This document shows, in pieces, positions 36,682 to 45,477 of a stretch of DNA of 64,000 nucleotides (positions are counted from its first letter, which is position 1; every line of letters begins with the position of its first letter). The notes under the pieces are model-generated. The model was not told the origin of the DNA, made no database searches, and saw only the letters and a program-made list of their open reading frames with translations. The position numbers were made by a program, and so were the translations under genes. Source of the stretch: UBA4582 sp013204195 (GTDB lineage: Bacteria; Pseudomonadota; Gammaproteobacteria; Pseudomonadales; Azotimanducaceae); contig CAWUUH010000021.1 in assembly GCA_963925735.1 (NCBI GenBank), forward strand, positions 25,827 through 89,826, read 5' to 3'.

Positions 36682-36687
36682 TATAAT
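36682..36687 (+). promoter_or_regulatory. Possible -10 box for mtaD
   Basis: TATAAT lies 88 nt before the mtaD ATG, in the gyrA-mtaD divergent spacer. No good -35 is visible at the right distance. Confidence 0.35.
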
Positions 36688-36774
36688 GCCGTGTCGGCCG
36701 CTGGCCAACCTATAACGTCAACCTGCGATGGACTCAATTGGTGACCACACCGACCATCAGACCCGTGGAAGAAC

Positions 36775-38112
36775 ATGATCAAAACCACAGACATCCACCT
36801 CGTTAGCCCCACCTGGATCGTGCCTGTCATTCCCGCCGGCGTTGTCCTTGAAAATCATACGCTGGTCATCTCCGAGAATCAGATTTTGGCTCTGCTACCC
36901 ACCGCGCAGGCCTTAACCGAGTACCCCGACGCACCGAATCTGCAACTCCAGGACCATATCGTCACGCCCGGTTTGATCAATGCCCACGGCCATGCTGCTA
37001 TGACACTGTTTCGAGGTTATGCCGACGATCGAGAGCTTATGGATTGGCTGAACAATCATATCTGGCCTGTTGAGGGTCAGTTTGTGGATTATGACTTTGT
37101 CTATGACGGCACGAGCCTGGCGGTGGCCGAGATGATTCGCGGCGGCACTACCTGTGCCGCCGACACCTATTTCTTTCCCGATGCCGTGGCGAACGCCTTC
37201 TCTCACAATCACTTCCGTGGCCAGGTTTGTATGCCCGTCATCCAGTTCGCTAATGCCTGGGCAAAAACTGAAGACGAACATATCCACAAAGGTCTGCAGT
37301 TTCGCGACGACCTGGTCAAAAACAATCCGCTGCTAACCACGGCCTTTGCGCCCCACTCGCCGTATACCGTGACGGATCATGGGTTTGAGCGCACATTACT
37401 CTACGCCGAGGAACTGCAACTGCCCATTCACCTGCATCTCCACGAAACACTCACTGAGGTGAAGGACGCCGTGCGCCAGCACGGCCAGCGACCTATTGCC
37501 CGCATGCACAGCTTGGGATTGCTATCACCTTTATTACAGACCGTGCATATGACTCAACTCGAGGCTGGTGAAATCACCCTGCTGGCAAACAATAATGTGC
37601 ATGTAGCGCACTGTCCCGAGTCGAACTTAAAACTCGCCAGCGGGTTTTGCCCCGTGGGCGACCTCATCAAGGCTGGCATTAACGTCGCCATTGGTACTGA
37701 TGGCGCCGCCAGCAACAACAACCTAGACATGCTGGAAGAGATGCGTACAGCAGCCATTGTCGCCAAATCGGTCAGTCAGGATGCGACAGTGGTCAGCGCC
37801 CATGAAGCACTGGCTATGGCCACTATTAATGGCGCCTTAATGCTCGGTCTCGAAGATAAGATTGGCAGTTTAGAGGCGGGCAAGCTCGCCGACTTTATCG
37901 CCGTCGACCTATCGGATCTGAGCTTTGCGCCCATCTATAATCCAGTCTCGCAGATGGTATATGCTGCCACTGCGCACCAGGTCAGCCATGTCTGGATCAA
38001 CGGCGTTCAACTATTGGCTAATGGTCAATTCACCCAACTCGACAGCCAACGGGTACGCGCCAACACGCGCCAATGGCAATCCAAAATCAGCGCATTCAGC
38101 AGGCCAATATGA
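36775..38112 (+). CDS. mtaD: TRZ/ATZ-family amidohydrolase, MTA/SAH deaminase-like
   Basis: A 445-residue metal-dependent deaminase. TPGLINAHGHAAM carries the first HxH ligands, HLHLHET the next, and GTDGAASNNNLDML the metal Asp. This type deaminates 5'-methylthioadenosine and S-adenosylhomocysteine in methionine salvage. GGAAGA precedes the ATG. Its stop overlaps the ubiG start (ATGA), as in Pseudomonas where the two are neighbours. Removing SAH next to a SAM methyltransferase is a sensible pairing. Confidence 0.92.
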   Translation: MIKTTDIHLVSPTWIVPVIPAGVVLENHTLVISENQILALLPTAQALTEYPDAPNLQLQDHIVTPGLINAHGHAAMTLFRGYADDRELMDWLNNHIWPVEGQFVDYDFVYDGTSLAVAEMIRGGTTCAADTYFFPDAVANAFSHNHFRGQVCMPVIQFANAWAKTEDEHIHKGLQFRDDLVKNNPLLTTAFAPHSPYTVTDHGFERTLLYAEELQLPIHLHLHETLTEVKDAVRQHGQRPIARMHSLGLLSPLLQTVHMTQLEAGEITLLANNNVHVAHCPESNLKLASGFCPVGDLIKAGINVAIGTDGAASNNNLDMLEEMRTAAIVAKSVSQDATVVSAHEALAMATINGALMLGLEDKIGSLEAGKLADFIAVDLSDLSFAPIYNPVSQMVYAATAHQVSHVWINGVQLLANGQFTQLDSQRVRANTRQWQSKISAFSRPI

Positions 38113-38837
38113 ACGAAAAAAACAACACCACCACGCAGAATTGGGATCCAGCTGAGGTCGCCAAATTTGACCAGCTGGCCCGCACCTGGTGGGATGAGGA
38201 CGGCGACTTCAAACCTTTACACGCGATTAATCCGTTACGCCTTGGCTATATCCAGGACAACGTTGAATTAACCGGCAAAGCCGTACTCGACGTTGGTTGC
38301 GGCGGTGGCATCCTGAGCGAATCACTGGCCCGCGCCGGCGCTACCGTGACCGGTATCGACCTGGCAGAAAAACCCTTGCAGGTCGCACGCCTGCATCGCC
38401 TGGAATCTGACCTTGCGATCGACTATCAACTCATCTCCATCGAGGCGCTGAGCGAGCAGCAGCCACACACCTTTGACGTCATCACCTGCATGGAAATGCT
38501 CGAGCATGTGCCCGACCCTGCCTCTGTGATCGCAGCCTGTCGGCAATTATTAAAACCCGGCGGCCAGTTGTTTTTGTCGACCATCAATCGCAATCCCAAG
38601 GCTTATGCGTTTGCGGTGATTGGTGCTGAGTACGTGCTCAAACTTCTACCCCGTGGCACTCATGACTACCATAAATTTATCAAGCCGTCAGAGCTTACGC
38701 GCTGGCTGCGCCAAGAGCACTTCGCCTTGCAGAGCCTCAAGGGATTGAGCTTCTCGCCTTTCTCACAAACCTATGCCCTGACAGCCGACACTAGCGTCAA
38801 TTACTTGGCCCACGCCAGCTTGGAATCTCTCGCTTGA
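38109..38837 (+). CDS. ubiG: Ubiquinone biosynthesis O-methyltransferase
   Basis: A 242-residue SAM methyltransferase that carries out both O-methylations in ubiquinone synthesis. FDQLARTWWDEDGDFKPLH and INPLRLGYI are UbiG-specific. SAM motif I is VLDVGCGGGILSE, and post-motif is TCMEMLEHVPDP. The ATG at 38109 overlaps the mtaD stop; an upstream in-frame ATG at 38073 is less likely. In Pseudomonas mupP and yciK follow; here yciK follows directly. Confidence 0.96.
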   Translation: MNEKNNTTTQNWDPAEVAKFDQLARTWWDEDGDFKPLHAINPLRLGYIQDNVELTGKAVLDVGCGGGILSESLARAGATVTGIDLAEKPLQVARLHRLESDLAIDYQLISIEALSEQQPHTFDVITCMEMLEHVPDPASVIAACRQLLKPGGQLFLSTINRNPKAYAFAVIGAEYVLKLLPRGTHDYHKFIKPSELTRWLRQEHFALQSLKGLSFSPFSQTYALTADTSVNYLAHASLESLA

Positions 38838-38896
38838 TGGGCGGGCCATGCCGACAGCAGACTTCAACTCACCAGCCATCAGGAATTTAACGCGTC

Positions 38897-39634
38897 ATGG
38901 ACTACCAAGCGCCAGAGAATTTACTCGCCAACAAAGTCATACTCATCACCGGTGCCGGCGATGGTATCGGCCGGGTCGCAGCGACGACGTTTGCTAGCCA
39001 CGGCGCCACCGTGGTTCTGCTCGGCAAAACCACCACGAAGCTCGAGCTGGTCTATGACGACATTATGGCTTTGGGTGCGCCGGAACCTGGCATTGCACCG
39101 ATGGATCTGGCAACCGCTACCAGCGAGGATATTAAGCAGCTTGCCGAGGTGCTTGACAGCACTTATGGCAGATTAGACGGCTTACTTCATAATGCCGCAG
39201 TGTTGGGCGACAGGATCCCGGTGGAGCATTATGACATCAACCAGTGGATGACCGTCATGCAGGTCAACTTCAATGCGGTCTTCATGCTTACCCGACTCAT
39301 GCTACCCCTGCTTCGCCAAGCTTCCGCGGCCTCATTGCTGTTCACCAGCTCCAGTGTCGGCGAGACGCCAACCGCTTACTGGGGACCTTATGCGGTGTCG
39401 AAATATGCGATGGAGGGCTTAGCGAAAATGCTCGCCGAAGAATTGGACAAGACGTCGGCTGTTCGAGTCAATATTATCAATCCCGGCGCAACCCGAACGC
39501 GAATGCGCGCCAAAGCCTACCCAAACGAAAACCCAGCGAACCTCAAACCCGCGACAAGCTTAATGCCACTTTATTTGTATCTCATGGGTGATGACAGCCA
39601 TGCAATTAATGGTGAGACGCTAACCGCCAGCTAA
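38897..39634 (+). CDS. yciK: YciK family SDR
   Basis: A 245-residue SDR. TGAGDGIGR is near residues 18-26. HNAAVLGDRIP, FTSSSVGETPTAYWGPYAVSK (in pieces, with catalytic Ser, Tyr and Lys) and NPGATRTRMRAKAYPNENP are YciK-specific. The physiological substrate of YciK is unknown. It lies 59 nt downstream of ubiG and ends at a strong hairpin shared with the convergent rluB. Confidence 0.93.
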   Translation: MDYQAPENLLANKVILITGAGDGIGRVAATTFASHGATVVLLGKTTTKLELVYDDIMALGAPEPGIAPMDLATATSEDIKQLAEVLDSTYGRLDGLLHNAAVLGDRIPVEHYDINQWMTVMQVNFNAVFMLTRLMLPLLRQASAASLLFTSSSVGETPTAYWGPYAVSKYAMEGLAKMLAEELDKTSAVRVNIINPGATRTRMRAKAYPNENPANLKPATSLMPLYLYLMGDDSHAINGETLTAS

Positions 39635-39637
39635 ACC

Positions 39638-39672
39638 AACAGCGATGCCGAGCTCTGCTGGGCGTCGCTGTT
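39638..39672. terminator. Bidirectional hairpin terminator
   Basis: AACAGCGA (39638-39645) and TCGCTGTT (39665-39672) pair perfectly, and the inner TGCC/GGCG extends the stem to about 12 bp. It sits between the convergent yciK and rluB genes. The T run is short (TTT). Confidence 0.65.
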
Positions 39673-39684
39673 TGATCGAGCCTG

Positions 39685-40458
39685 TCAGGAGCGTTTCTTG
39701 CTACGCTGGGGGCCCATGCCTGCCATGTGGTAAAGCTCTTTGATTTCCTTGAGGGGCAGTTCCATATGGCGACCCGCCGTGATGGCCGAAGGAATAAAGA
39801 AGCTACCAAACCGCACCCGCTTCAAGCGGCTGACGGTAATACCCTGAGATTCCCACAGGCGTCTGACCTCGCGATTTCGACCCTCCATTAAGGCCACGTA
39901 ATACCATTGGTTTGCGCCTTCCTGTTCCTCTCGGCCACGCTTTATGTCGCTAAACTTAGCGATGCCGTCTTCGAGCATCACCCCGTCGCGCATATTCTGC
40001 AACACTTCATCGGTCACATTGCCCAGAACCCGTACCGCGTATTCCCGGTCAATCTTGCTCGACGGGTGCATCAACTTGTTAGCCAGCTGCCCATCAGTGG
40101 TAAACAACAACAGCCCACTGGTTGAAAAATCTAAACGCCCGACCGCAACCCAACGTTGCTTTGTCAGTTTCGGCAATTGATCAAACACTGACTTTCGGCC
40201 CTCGGGATCTTTCCGCGAGCAAATTTCATTTGCTGGCTTGTTATACAGCAGGTATCGGTGACGCTGGGGCTTGCGCACTACCGACTTACCACTCACCTCG
40301 ATCCTATCTTCCTCATCAACTCGATCGCCTAATTTGGCAACGCGACCATTGACACTAACTCGACCCTCAGCGATCCAGCCTTCTATTCCGCGACGGCTCC
40401 CCATGCCAATACTGGCGAGTACTTTCTGTAATTTTTCAGTGGGTAAATTTTCGATCAT
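39685..40458 (-). CDS. rluB: 23S rRNA pseudouridine-2605 synthase
   Basis: A 257-residue RsuA-family enzyme. An S4 RNA-binding domain spans about 8-60 (EKLQKVLASIGMGSRRG). The catalytic domain has GRLDFSTSGLLLFT with the nucleophilic Asp, and EGRNREVRRLW. It modifies U2605 of 23S rRNA. The short basic tail RSKKRS is normal. Its ATG overlaps the scpB stop by 4 bp, the conserved scpA-scpB-rluB order. Confidence 0.95.
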   Translation of the reverse strand: MIENLPTEKLQKVLASIGMGSRRGIEGWIAEGRVSVNGRVAKLGDRVDEEDRIEVSGKSVVRKPQRHRYLLYNKPANEICSRKDPEGRKSVFDQLPKLTKQRWVAVGRLDFSTSGLLLFTTDGQLANKLMHPSSKIDREYAVRVLGNVTDEVLQNMRDGVMLEDGIAKFSDIKRGREEQEGANQWYYVALMEGRNREVRRLWESQGITVSRLKRVRFGSFFIPSAITAGRHMELPLKEIKELYHMAGMGPQRSKKRS

Positions 40459-41246
40459 TGTGGTTGTCCATCAGGGCCGTCAAGACCTGGCATAGCATCG
40501 GGTTCATCGGATTCGTCCAGGTTATCCATATCGCCCTCTTCAGGGGTCTCCTGGCGAAACATATTTTTGATATTTTCTTGGATCTCATTGACTCGCTCGG
40601 TCACCTCTTCAAGGCTCGCATCCTCAGCTTCTGCCTCCACAGCGTCCTGCTCTGGTGTTAGTTCGATTGTTCGCGCCTCAACAATTTCATCTTCGAGATC
40701 CAGCTCTTCATTAATCTTGTCCAAGTCTTTGATCTGCGACAGGGTGGGTAGTTCATTGAGCGTCTTCAAATCGAAGTAGTCGAGGAAGGATCGGGTCGTG
40801 GCGTAAATCGCTGGCCGACCCGGAACATCCCGATGACCGACAACCCGGATCCACTCACGCTCTAGCAACGAGCGCATAATATTGGTGCTCACCGTGACGC
40901 CACGGATCTCTTCGATATCGCCCCGAGTAATCGGTTGCTTGTATGCTATCAGCGCCAGCGTTTCCAGCAGCGCGCGGGTATATCGCGCGGGTCGCTCTTC
41001 CCAGAGCCGGCTGACCCACTGCCCATAATCACTGCGAACCTGAAAGCGATAGCCACTGGCGACCTGCTTCAGCTCAAAGCCTCGCCCGTCGCAGTCAGCT
41101 GTGATTTCCATTAATACTTGCAAAATATCCGCTCGCTCAGGCGGATCAGTCTCGAACAGGCTAATCATCAAGTCGATCGCCAACGGCTGATCAGCCGCCA
41201 TAATCGCGCCTTCTATAATCTGCTTTAAATTGGCAATTTTACTCAT
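40455..41246 (-). CDS. scpB: Segregation and condensation protein B
   Basis: A 263-residue winged-helix protein, the ScpB subunit of the Smc-ScpA-ScpB-type condensin. LKQIIEGAIMAADQPL opens it, and RYTRALLETLALIAYKQPITRGDIE, split around ALLETLALIAYKQPIT, is the family hallmark, followed by GRPAIYATT. The last 80 residues are very acidic (EDASLEEVTERV and on), longer than in Firmicutes. It acts in chromosome compaction and is coupled to rluB. Confidence 0.94.
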   Translation of the reverse strand: MSKIANLKQIIEGAIMAADQPLAIDLMISLFETDPPERADILQVLMEITADCDGRGFELKQVASGYRFQVRSDYGQWVSRLWEERPARYTRALLETLALIAYKQPITRGDIEEIRGVTVSTNIMRSLLEREWIRVVGHRDVPGRPAIYATTRSFLDYFDLKTLNELPTLSQIKDLDKINEELDLEDEIVEARTIELTPEQDAVEAEAEDASLEEVTERVNEIQENIKNMFRQETPEEGDMDNLDESDEPDAMPGLDGPDGQPQ

Positions 41247-41343
41247 ACTAATAAAGGTCTATGCTATTTTCAGTTCGTGGTCCGCCGACGCTTGCCGTGC
41301 AGACCACATAGTTTACCAGTTGCTGGGAGACATCGACGCTAAA

Positions 41344-42300
41344 CTAACCTGCATCACCTAACTCCTTTTCATCGCCCAGCTCATCGTCACGATATACCGG
41401 TGCTTTAAAACCGCTTTCATCGATTTCGATGATTTGCTCACTGGGCACACGGGCCTTCACATGAATCGGCGCAAAGGCCTCTGTCTGAACAATTTCGAGC
41501 AGCGACTCTTTAATGAGTTCCATAATCGCAAGAAAGGTCACTACGACACCTGAGCGACCTTCTTCAAAATCAAAAAGTTCTGAGAAATCAACGAACTGAT
41601 CACCTGCCTGATGCACCCGGTCAAGAATCGCACTCATTCGCTCCCGCGTCGACAAGGTTTCAGACGACACCCTGTGACTGGTATAGTTTTCAGCCCGCTT
41701 AAGAACTTTTGCAAAGGCAATCAGCATTTCGTGCAGATCCACCTCGGGCAAGGGTTTATTCTTCTCCACCACCGGCACGTCTGCAGACGCAACCCAGTAA
41801 TCCCGGTTCATGCGATGCAAATCATCAAGGTCCAACGCCGCCTGCTTGAAACGCTCATACTCCTGCAGCCGGCGAATTAGCTCGGCACGCGGATCATCCT
41901 CTTCATCTTCGGCGTCAGATTGCCGGGGCAAGAGCATGCGAGATTTGATTTCAGCCAGCACTGCCGCCATGACGAGGTATTCCGCGGCCAATTCAAATTG
42001 CATGCCGGTCATCAAACCGATGTAATCCATGTACTGGCGGGTGATTTCTGCGACCTTGATGTCGAGGATATCCAGGTTTTGGCGCTTAATCAGGTATAGC
42101 AATAGGTCCAGCGGACCCTCAAAAGCCTCAAGAAAGACCTCCAGCGCATCTGGTGGAATATACAGATCCATTGGGATATTGGTCATCGGCTTGCCATCAA
42201 CCACCGCGAATGGCATTTCCGCCTGACGGGCAGCCGCCGGCTCACCCTCTGGATTATTCTTTATTTTTGTAGTTACCGAGCTAGTCCCAGTCATTGACAA
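41344..42300 (-). CDS. scpA: Segregation and condensation protein A
   Basis: A 318-residue kleisin. EVFLEAFEGPLDLLLYLIKRQ (the hallmark FEGPLDLLLYLI) begins near residue 53, followed by LDILDIKVAEITRQY and EYLVMAAVLAEIKSRMLLP. It bridges Smc heads with ScpB. The first 50 residues form a poorly conserved, flexible extension. It lies 15 nt after trpS and 97 nt before scpB, so trpS-scpA-scpB-rluB form one transcription unit. Confidence 0.94.
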   Translation of the reverse strand: MSMTGTSSVTTKIKNNPEGEPAAARQAEMPFAVVDGKPMTNIPMDLYIPPDALEVFLEAFEGPLDLLLYLIKRQNLDILDIKVAEITRQYMDYIGLMTGMQFELAAEYLVMAAVLAEIKSRMLLPRQSDAEDEEDDPRAELIRRLQEYERFKQAALDLDDLHRMNRDYWVASADVPVVEKNKPLPEVDLHEMLIAFAKVLKRAENYTSHRVSSETLSTRERMSAILDRVHQAGDQFVDFSELFDFEEGRSGVVVTFLAIMELIKESLLEIVQTEAFAPIHVKARVPSEQIIEIDESGFKAPVYRDDELGDEKELGDAG

Positions 42301-42315
42301 TCCTTAACTCACCAC

Positions 42316-43530
42316 CTAACGGTAATCCAGCCCCATGGCCTCGCGCACGTCATCTAAGGTTGCCCGAGCAATCGTGCGAGCCTTCTCACAACCCTCGGCA
42401 ACGATCGATCTGACCAAATCAGGGTTTTCTTCATATTGCCTGGCGCGTTCACGCATGGGCTTTTGTTCCTCAAGCACCGCGTCGATCAACGGCCGCTTAC
42501 AATCAATACAGCCTATTCCCGCAGTCGTACAGCCCTGCCTAACCCAATCTCGAGTAGCGTCGTCAGAATACACCTCGTGCAGCTTGAACACGGGACACTT
42601 ATCGGGATCACCAGGATCTGTACGCCGAACCCGTGCCGGGTCTGTCGTCATCGTCTTGATTTTTTGCTCAACGACTTTCGGATCTTCCCGCAAAGCGATG
42701 GTGTTGTTATAGGATTTGGACATTTTCTGGCCATCCAGGCCGGGCATGACCGAGGCCTCGGTCAACAGCGATTGCGGCTCTGGCAGAATCACCTTGCCGC
42801 CACCTTCCAGATAACCGTAGAGACGATCGCGATCGCCCAAAGAAATATTACTCTGCTCTCGCAGCAGCGCCTGCGCCAGCTCAAGGGATTCTGTATGACC
42901 CTTCTCGAGAAACTCTTTACGCAGCTCGCGGTACTGCGCGCTGCCTTTGCGCCCCAGCTTCTTGATCGCCGCCTCTGCCATTTCCACGAAGCCAGAGCGC
43001 TTGCCATAGATATGGTTGAATCGCCGGGCGATCTCTCGAGTCATCTCAACGTGCGGCACCTGATCCGCGCCCACTGGCACATGACCGGCCTTGTAGATCA
43101 ATATATCAGCACTCTGGAGTAACGGATATCCAAGAAAACCGTAGGTAGCAAGGTCACGTTCCTTGAGCTTGGCCTGCTGATCCTTGTAGGACGGCACACG
43201 CTCAAGCCAACTTAACGGGGTGATCATCGAGAGTAACAGGTGCAATTCAGCATGCTCAGGCACTTTGGACTGAATAAACAAGGCCGCTGAGCCAGGATTG
43301 ACACCGGCAGCCAGCCAGTCAATCACTGTGGTCCAGACATGCTCTTCGATCACCTGAGGATCTTCGTAGTGGGTGGTCAAGGCATGCCAGTCGGCAACGA
43401 AAAACATGCATTCAAATTCATGCTGCAGGCGCACCCAATTTTTCAGGACACCGTGATAATGACCCAAGTGTAGCCGGCCAGTTGGGCGCATGCCGGATAG
43501 CACGCGCTTTTGCGATTCATGCAAGCTCAA
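42316..43530 (-). CDS. trpS: Tryptophanyl-tRNA synthetase with a four-Cys motif
   Basis: A 404-residue class I synthetase. The HIGH box is HLGH at 21-24 and KMSKS is at 269-273. An insertion at about 185-250 (KRSGFVEMAEAAIKKLG and on) lengthens it beyond the 330-residue E. coli enzyme, as in Pseudomonas. Cys312, Cys334, Cys341 and Cys344 give C-x21-C-x6-C-x2-C, almost the spacing of the [4Fe-4S] TrpRS of Thermotoga. The cluster would sit near the anticodon site. It is first in the operon with scpA. Confidence 0.95.
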   Translation of the reverse strand: MSLHESQKRVLSGMRPTGRLHLGHYHGVLKNWVRLQHEFECMFFVADWHALTTHYEDPQVIEEHVWTTVIDWLAAGVNPGSAALFIQSKVPEHAELHLLLSMITPLSWLERVPSYKDQQAKLKERDLATYGFLGYPLLQSADILIYKAGHVPVGADQVPHVEMTREIARRFNHIYGKRSGFVEMAEAAIKKLGRKGSAQYRELRKEFLEKGHTESLELAQALLREQSNISLGDRDRLYGYLEGGGKVILPEPQSLLTEASVMPGLDGQKMSKSYNNTIALREDPKVVEQKIKTMTTDPARVRRTDPGDPDKCPVFKLHEVYSDDATRDWVRQGCTTAGIGCIDCKRPLIDAVLEEQKPMRERARQYEENPDLVRSIVAEGCEKARTIARATLDDVREAMGLDYR

Positions 43531-43583
43531 AATTTCACCTGATGGTTAGTGACACAAAAGATAGCTCGACAAGAGGTCAATCG

Positions 43584-43691
43584 ATGAAAAAAATCGATGC
43601 AGCTGTCGATGAAGCTGTCGATGAAGACAGTGTAAGCAATCATTCAAGAGAATGTCTGAGAATAGAGAAGCCAGCCATTATATATGAATAG
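43584..43691 (+). CDS. Candidate 35-residue small protein
   Basis: A short open frame with AAGAGG 7 nt before its ATG, encoding MKKIDAAVDEAVDEDS and on, ending KPAIIYE. It lies on the plus strand in the 230-bp gap between two minus-strand genes (trpS and yciO). The AVDE repeat comes from a 12-bp DNA duplication. I do not recognise it. The good ribosome site is the main support; lack of any hydrophobic segment or known homologue keeps confidence low. Confidence 0.35.
   Translation: MKKIDAAVDEAVDEDSVSNHSRECLRIEKPAIIYE
43601..43624. repeat. 12-bp tandem duplication, two copies
   Basis: AGCTGTCGATGA is repeated exactly twice, with a partial third copy (AGAC) starting at 43626. It lies inside the small-ORF candidate. 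Confidence 0.9.
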
Positions 43692-43761
43692 GGTGTGTGA
43701 TGTCTCCCATCCTGGCTTCAGCCTTCAGAGGCTCGCCGTCCTGGCATTGCGTCCTCGGCAC

Positions 43762-44385
43762 TCAGCCGCCAAATAGCGTCAGATCACCGCAGCCCTCGCG
43801 AAGAATCTCCACTTGATCATCCTCCAAATTAATCACGCTGGTGCTCTGCAGACCACAAAACCCACCATCGATAATCAGATCCACCTGCTTTTCCAACAAA
43901 TCCCGCATTTCCAGCGGGTCTGTTAGCGGATCTTCCTGACCGGGTAGAATCAGACTCGAGCTCATAATTGGCTCACCCAATTCACTCAGCAGCGCACTAC
44001 AGATCGCATTGTTCGGCACGCGCAAGCCGATCGTCTTACGTTTCGGATCTACCAATCGGCGGGGAACTTCTTTGGTCGCTTGCAGGACAAAGGTGTAAGG
44101 ACCCGGTGTTGCCGCTCTCAGTAACCGATAGGCACTGTTACTGACCTTAGCGTAGATACCTAGATCAGATAAATCGCGGCACACCAGACTGAAATTATGG
44201 TCGTCGTCTAGCCGGCGAATTTGGCGGATTCTTTGTAACGCCTGCTTATCACCAATATGGCAGCCCAGGGCGTAGGCAGAGTCTGTTGGGTAGATAATGA
44301 CCCCCCCTTGGCGAATAATATCCACTGCCTGGCGGATCAGGCGAGCCTGAGGATTGTCGGGATGAATCTGGAAAAACTGGCTCAT
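43762..44385 (-). CDS. yciO: YciO-type Sua5/YrdC family protein
   Basis: A 207-residue protein of the YrdC/Sua5 fold. GGVIIYPTDSAYALGCHI and the KxR-type segment IRRLDDDHNFSLVCRDLS, then TPGPYTFVLQATKEVPRR, are YciO-like rather than TsaC-like. YciO can make threonylcarbamoyl-adenylate weakly, but its main role is unclear. Start candidates are ATG 44415, 44403 and 44385; MSQFFQIHPDNPQ at 44385 aligns with YciO. It is divergent from yciB. Confidence 0.9.
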   Translation of the reverse strand: MSQFFQIHPDNPQARLIRQAVDIIRQGGVIIYPTDSAYALGCHIGDKQALQRIRQIRRLDDDHNFSLVCRDLSDLGIYAKVSNSAYRLLRAATPGPYTFVLQATKEVPRRLVDPKRKTIGLRVPNNAICSALLSELGEPIMSSSLILPGQEDPLTDPLEMRDLLEKQVDLIIDGGFCGLQSTSVINLEDDQVEILREGCGDLTLFGG

Positions 44386-44526
44386 AGTGGACACCGATGG
44401 CATGGACTGCTGCAAGGGCTCTCATGTTAATGCTTTTTTGATATTTTGCGACGGTTTAATATCCACCTCGAAATCCTTTATGATGAACCACTAGCAATCT
44501 CACCGGCGAAGCGCCAAACAGGATTT

Positions 44527-45099
44527 ATGAAACAGTTTATTGAATTTGTACCCGTTGCGTTATTCGCCGCTGTGTTCTTCTACAGTCGTGACATCTATCT
44601 GAGCACCACGGTACTGATGGTCGCGATCGCTGCCCAGGCCGCCTTGGAATATCTCACGACCCGGCGTATCGAGAAAAAAACTCAGATTATTTTTTGGATC
44701 AGCATGCTGTTTGGTGGTGCGACGCTGCTGTTTCGCAACGAATTATTTATTCAGTGGAAGCCCACAATTATTAACTGGCTGTTCGCCGGCAGCCTGCTGG
44801 CAAGCCAGTTTTTCGGTAAAGAGAATCTGCTAAAACGGATGCTCGGCGCTCAGCTACGCTTACCCAACCCTGTGTGGCAGCGTCTCAACCTGGGTTGGAG
44901 CCTCGGCTTTTTTATCGCCGGCGCACTCAATCTGGTGGTTGCGTTCAACTTTAGTCTTGATGTCTGGGTCAGCTACAAGCTGATCGGCGGATTTGCGATC
45001 ACCCTAAGCTATATCGTGCTGACGCTGATCTACCTGTCTAGCGGCGGCTATCTGCAAGAACCCCAGCCTGAGCCCGTCGACAAACCCACTATCGACTAA
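44527..45099 (+). CDS. yciB: Inner-membrane septation protein (YciB/IspA)
   Basis: A 190-residue membrane protein with about five hydrophobic helices. MKQFIEFVPVALFAAVFFYS, IFWISMLFGGATLLF, FIQWKPTIINWLFA and WQRLNLGWSLGFF are strongly conserved in YciB, which links to cell-envelope synthesis and elongation/division proteins. The frame extends upstream to 44446, but ATG 44527, with AGGA just before it, gives the standard start. The order yciO/yciB/yciI/.../yciH echoes the E. coli yci gene names only in part. Confidence 0.93.
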   Translation: MKQFIEFVPVALFAAVFFYSRDIYLSTTVLMVAIAAQAALEYLTTRRIEKKTQIIFWISMLFGGATLLFRNELFIQWKPTIINWLFAGSLLASQFFGKENLLKRMLGAQLRLPNPVWQRLNLGWSLGFFIAGALNLVVAFNFSLDVWVSYKLIGGFAITLSYIVLTLIYLSSGGYLQEPQPEPVDKPTID

Positions 45100-45145
45100 A
45101 AGCCTAATATTGGCGCGCTGGCCATTAAATTTCTGAGAGCACCCT

Positions 45146-45445
45146 ATGTTATATGCCATTATCAGTACGGATATCGCCAACAGCCTGGCACTGCGTCAAA
45201 CAGCGCGGCCATCGCACCTGCGCCGGATCGAGCAATTGGTATCCGAGGGGCGCCTGGTCATCGCTGGCCCCAACCCCAGTATTGATAATGAGGATCCCGG
45301 CGCGGCGGGTTTCTCTGGCAGCTTGATTGTCGCTGAATTCACTTCTCTGGCAGCGGCTCAAGCATGGGCTGATGCCGACCCCTACGTGGCCGCCGGCGTT
45401 TACGCTCAGGTCATTGTAAAACCGTTCAAGCAGGTACTCCCCTGA
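45146..45445 (+). CDS. yciI: YciI family protein
   Basis: A 99-residue ferredoxin-like alpha/beta protein. LYAIISTDIANSLALRQ, RPSHLRRIEQLVSEGRLVIAGP (in pieces) and AAQAWADADPYVAAGVY are the YciI signature, with the conserved His-Asp pair. The function is unknown; relatives act as small dehydrochlorinase-like or stress enzymes. It lies 46 nt after yciB, the usual partner. Its TGA overlaps a possible CTG start of the next gene. Confidence 0.93.
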   Translation: MLYAIISTDIANSLALRQTARPSHLRRIEQLVSEGRLVIAGPNPSIDNEDPGAAGFSGSLIVAEFTSLAAAQAWADADPYVAAGVYAQVIVKPFKQVLP

Positions 45446-45477
45446 ACCCTTACATTCCCATTCTCATTCTGGCGACA

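Noticed and set aside
42436..43122. 228-codon open frame on the plus strand
   Set aside because: It is wholly antisense to trpS, whose HIGH, KMSKS and Cys motifs are unmistakable; the translated product has no recognisable features.
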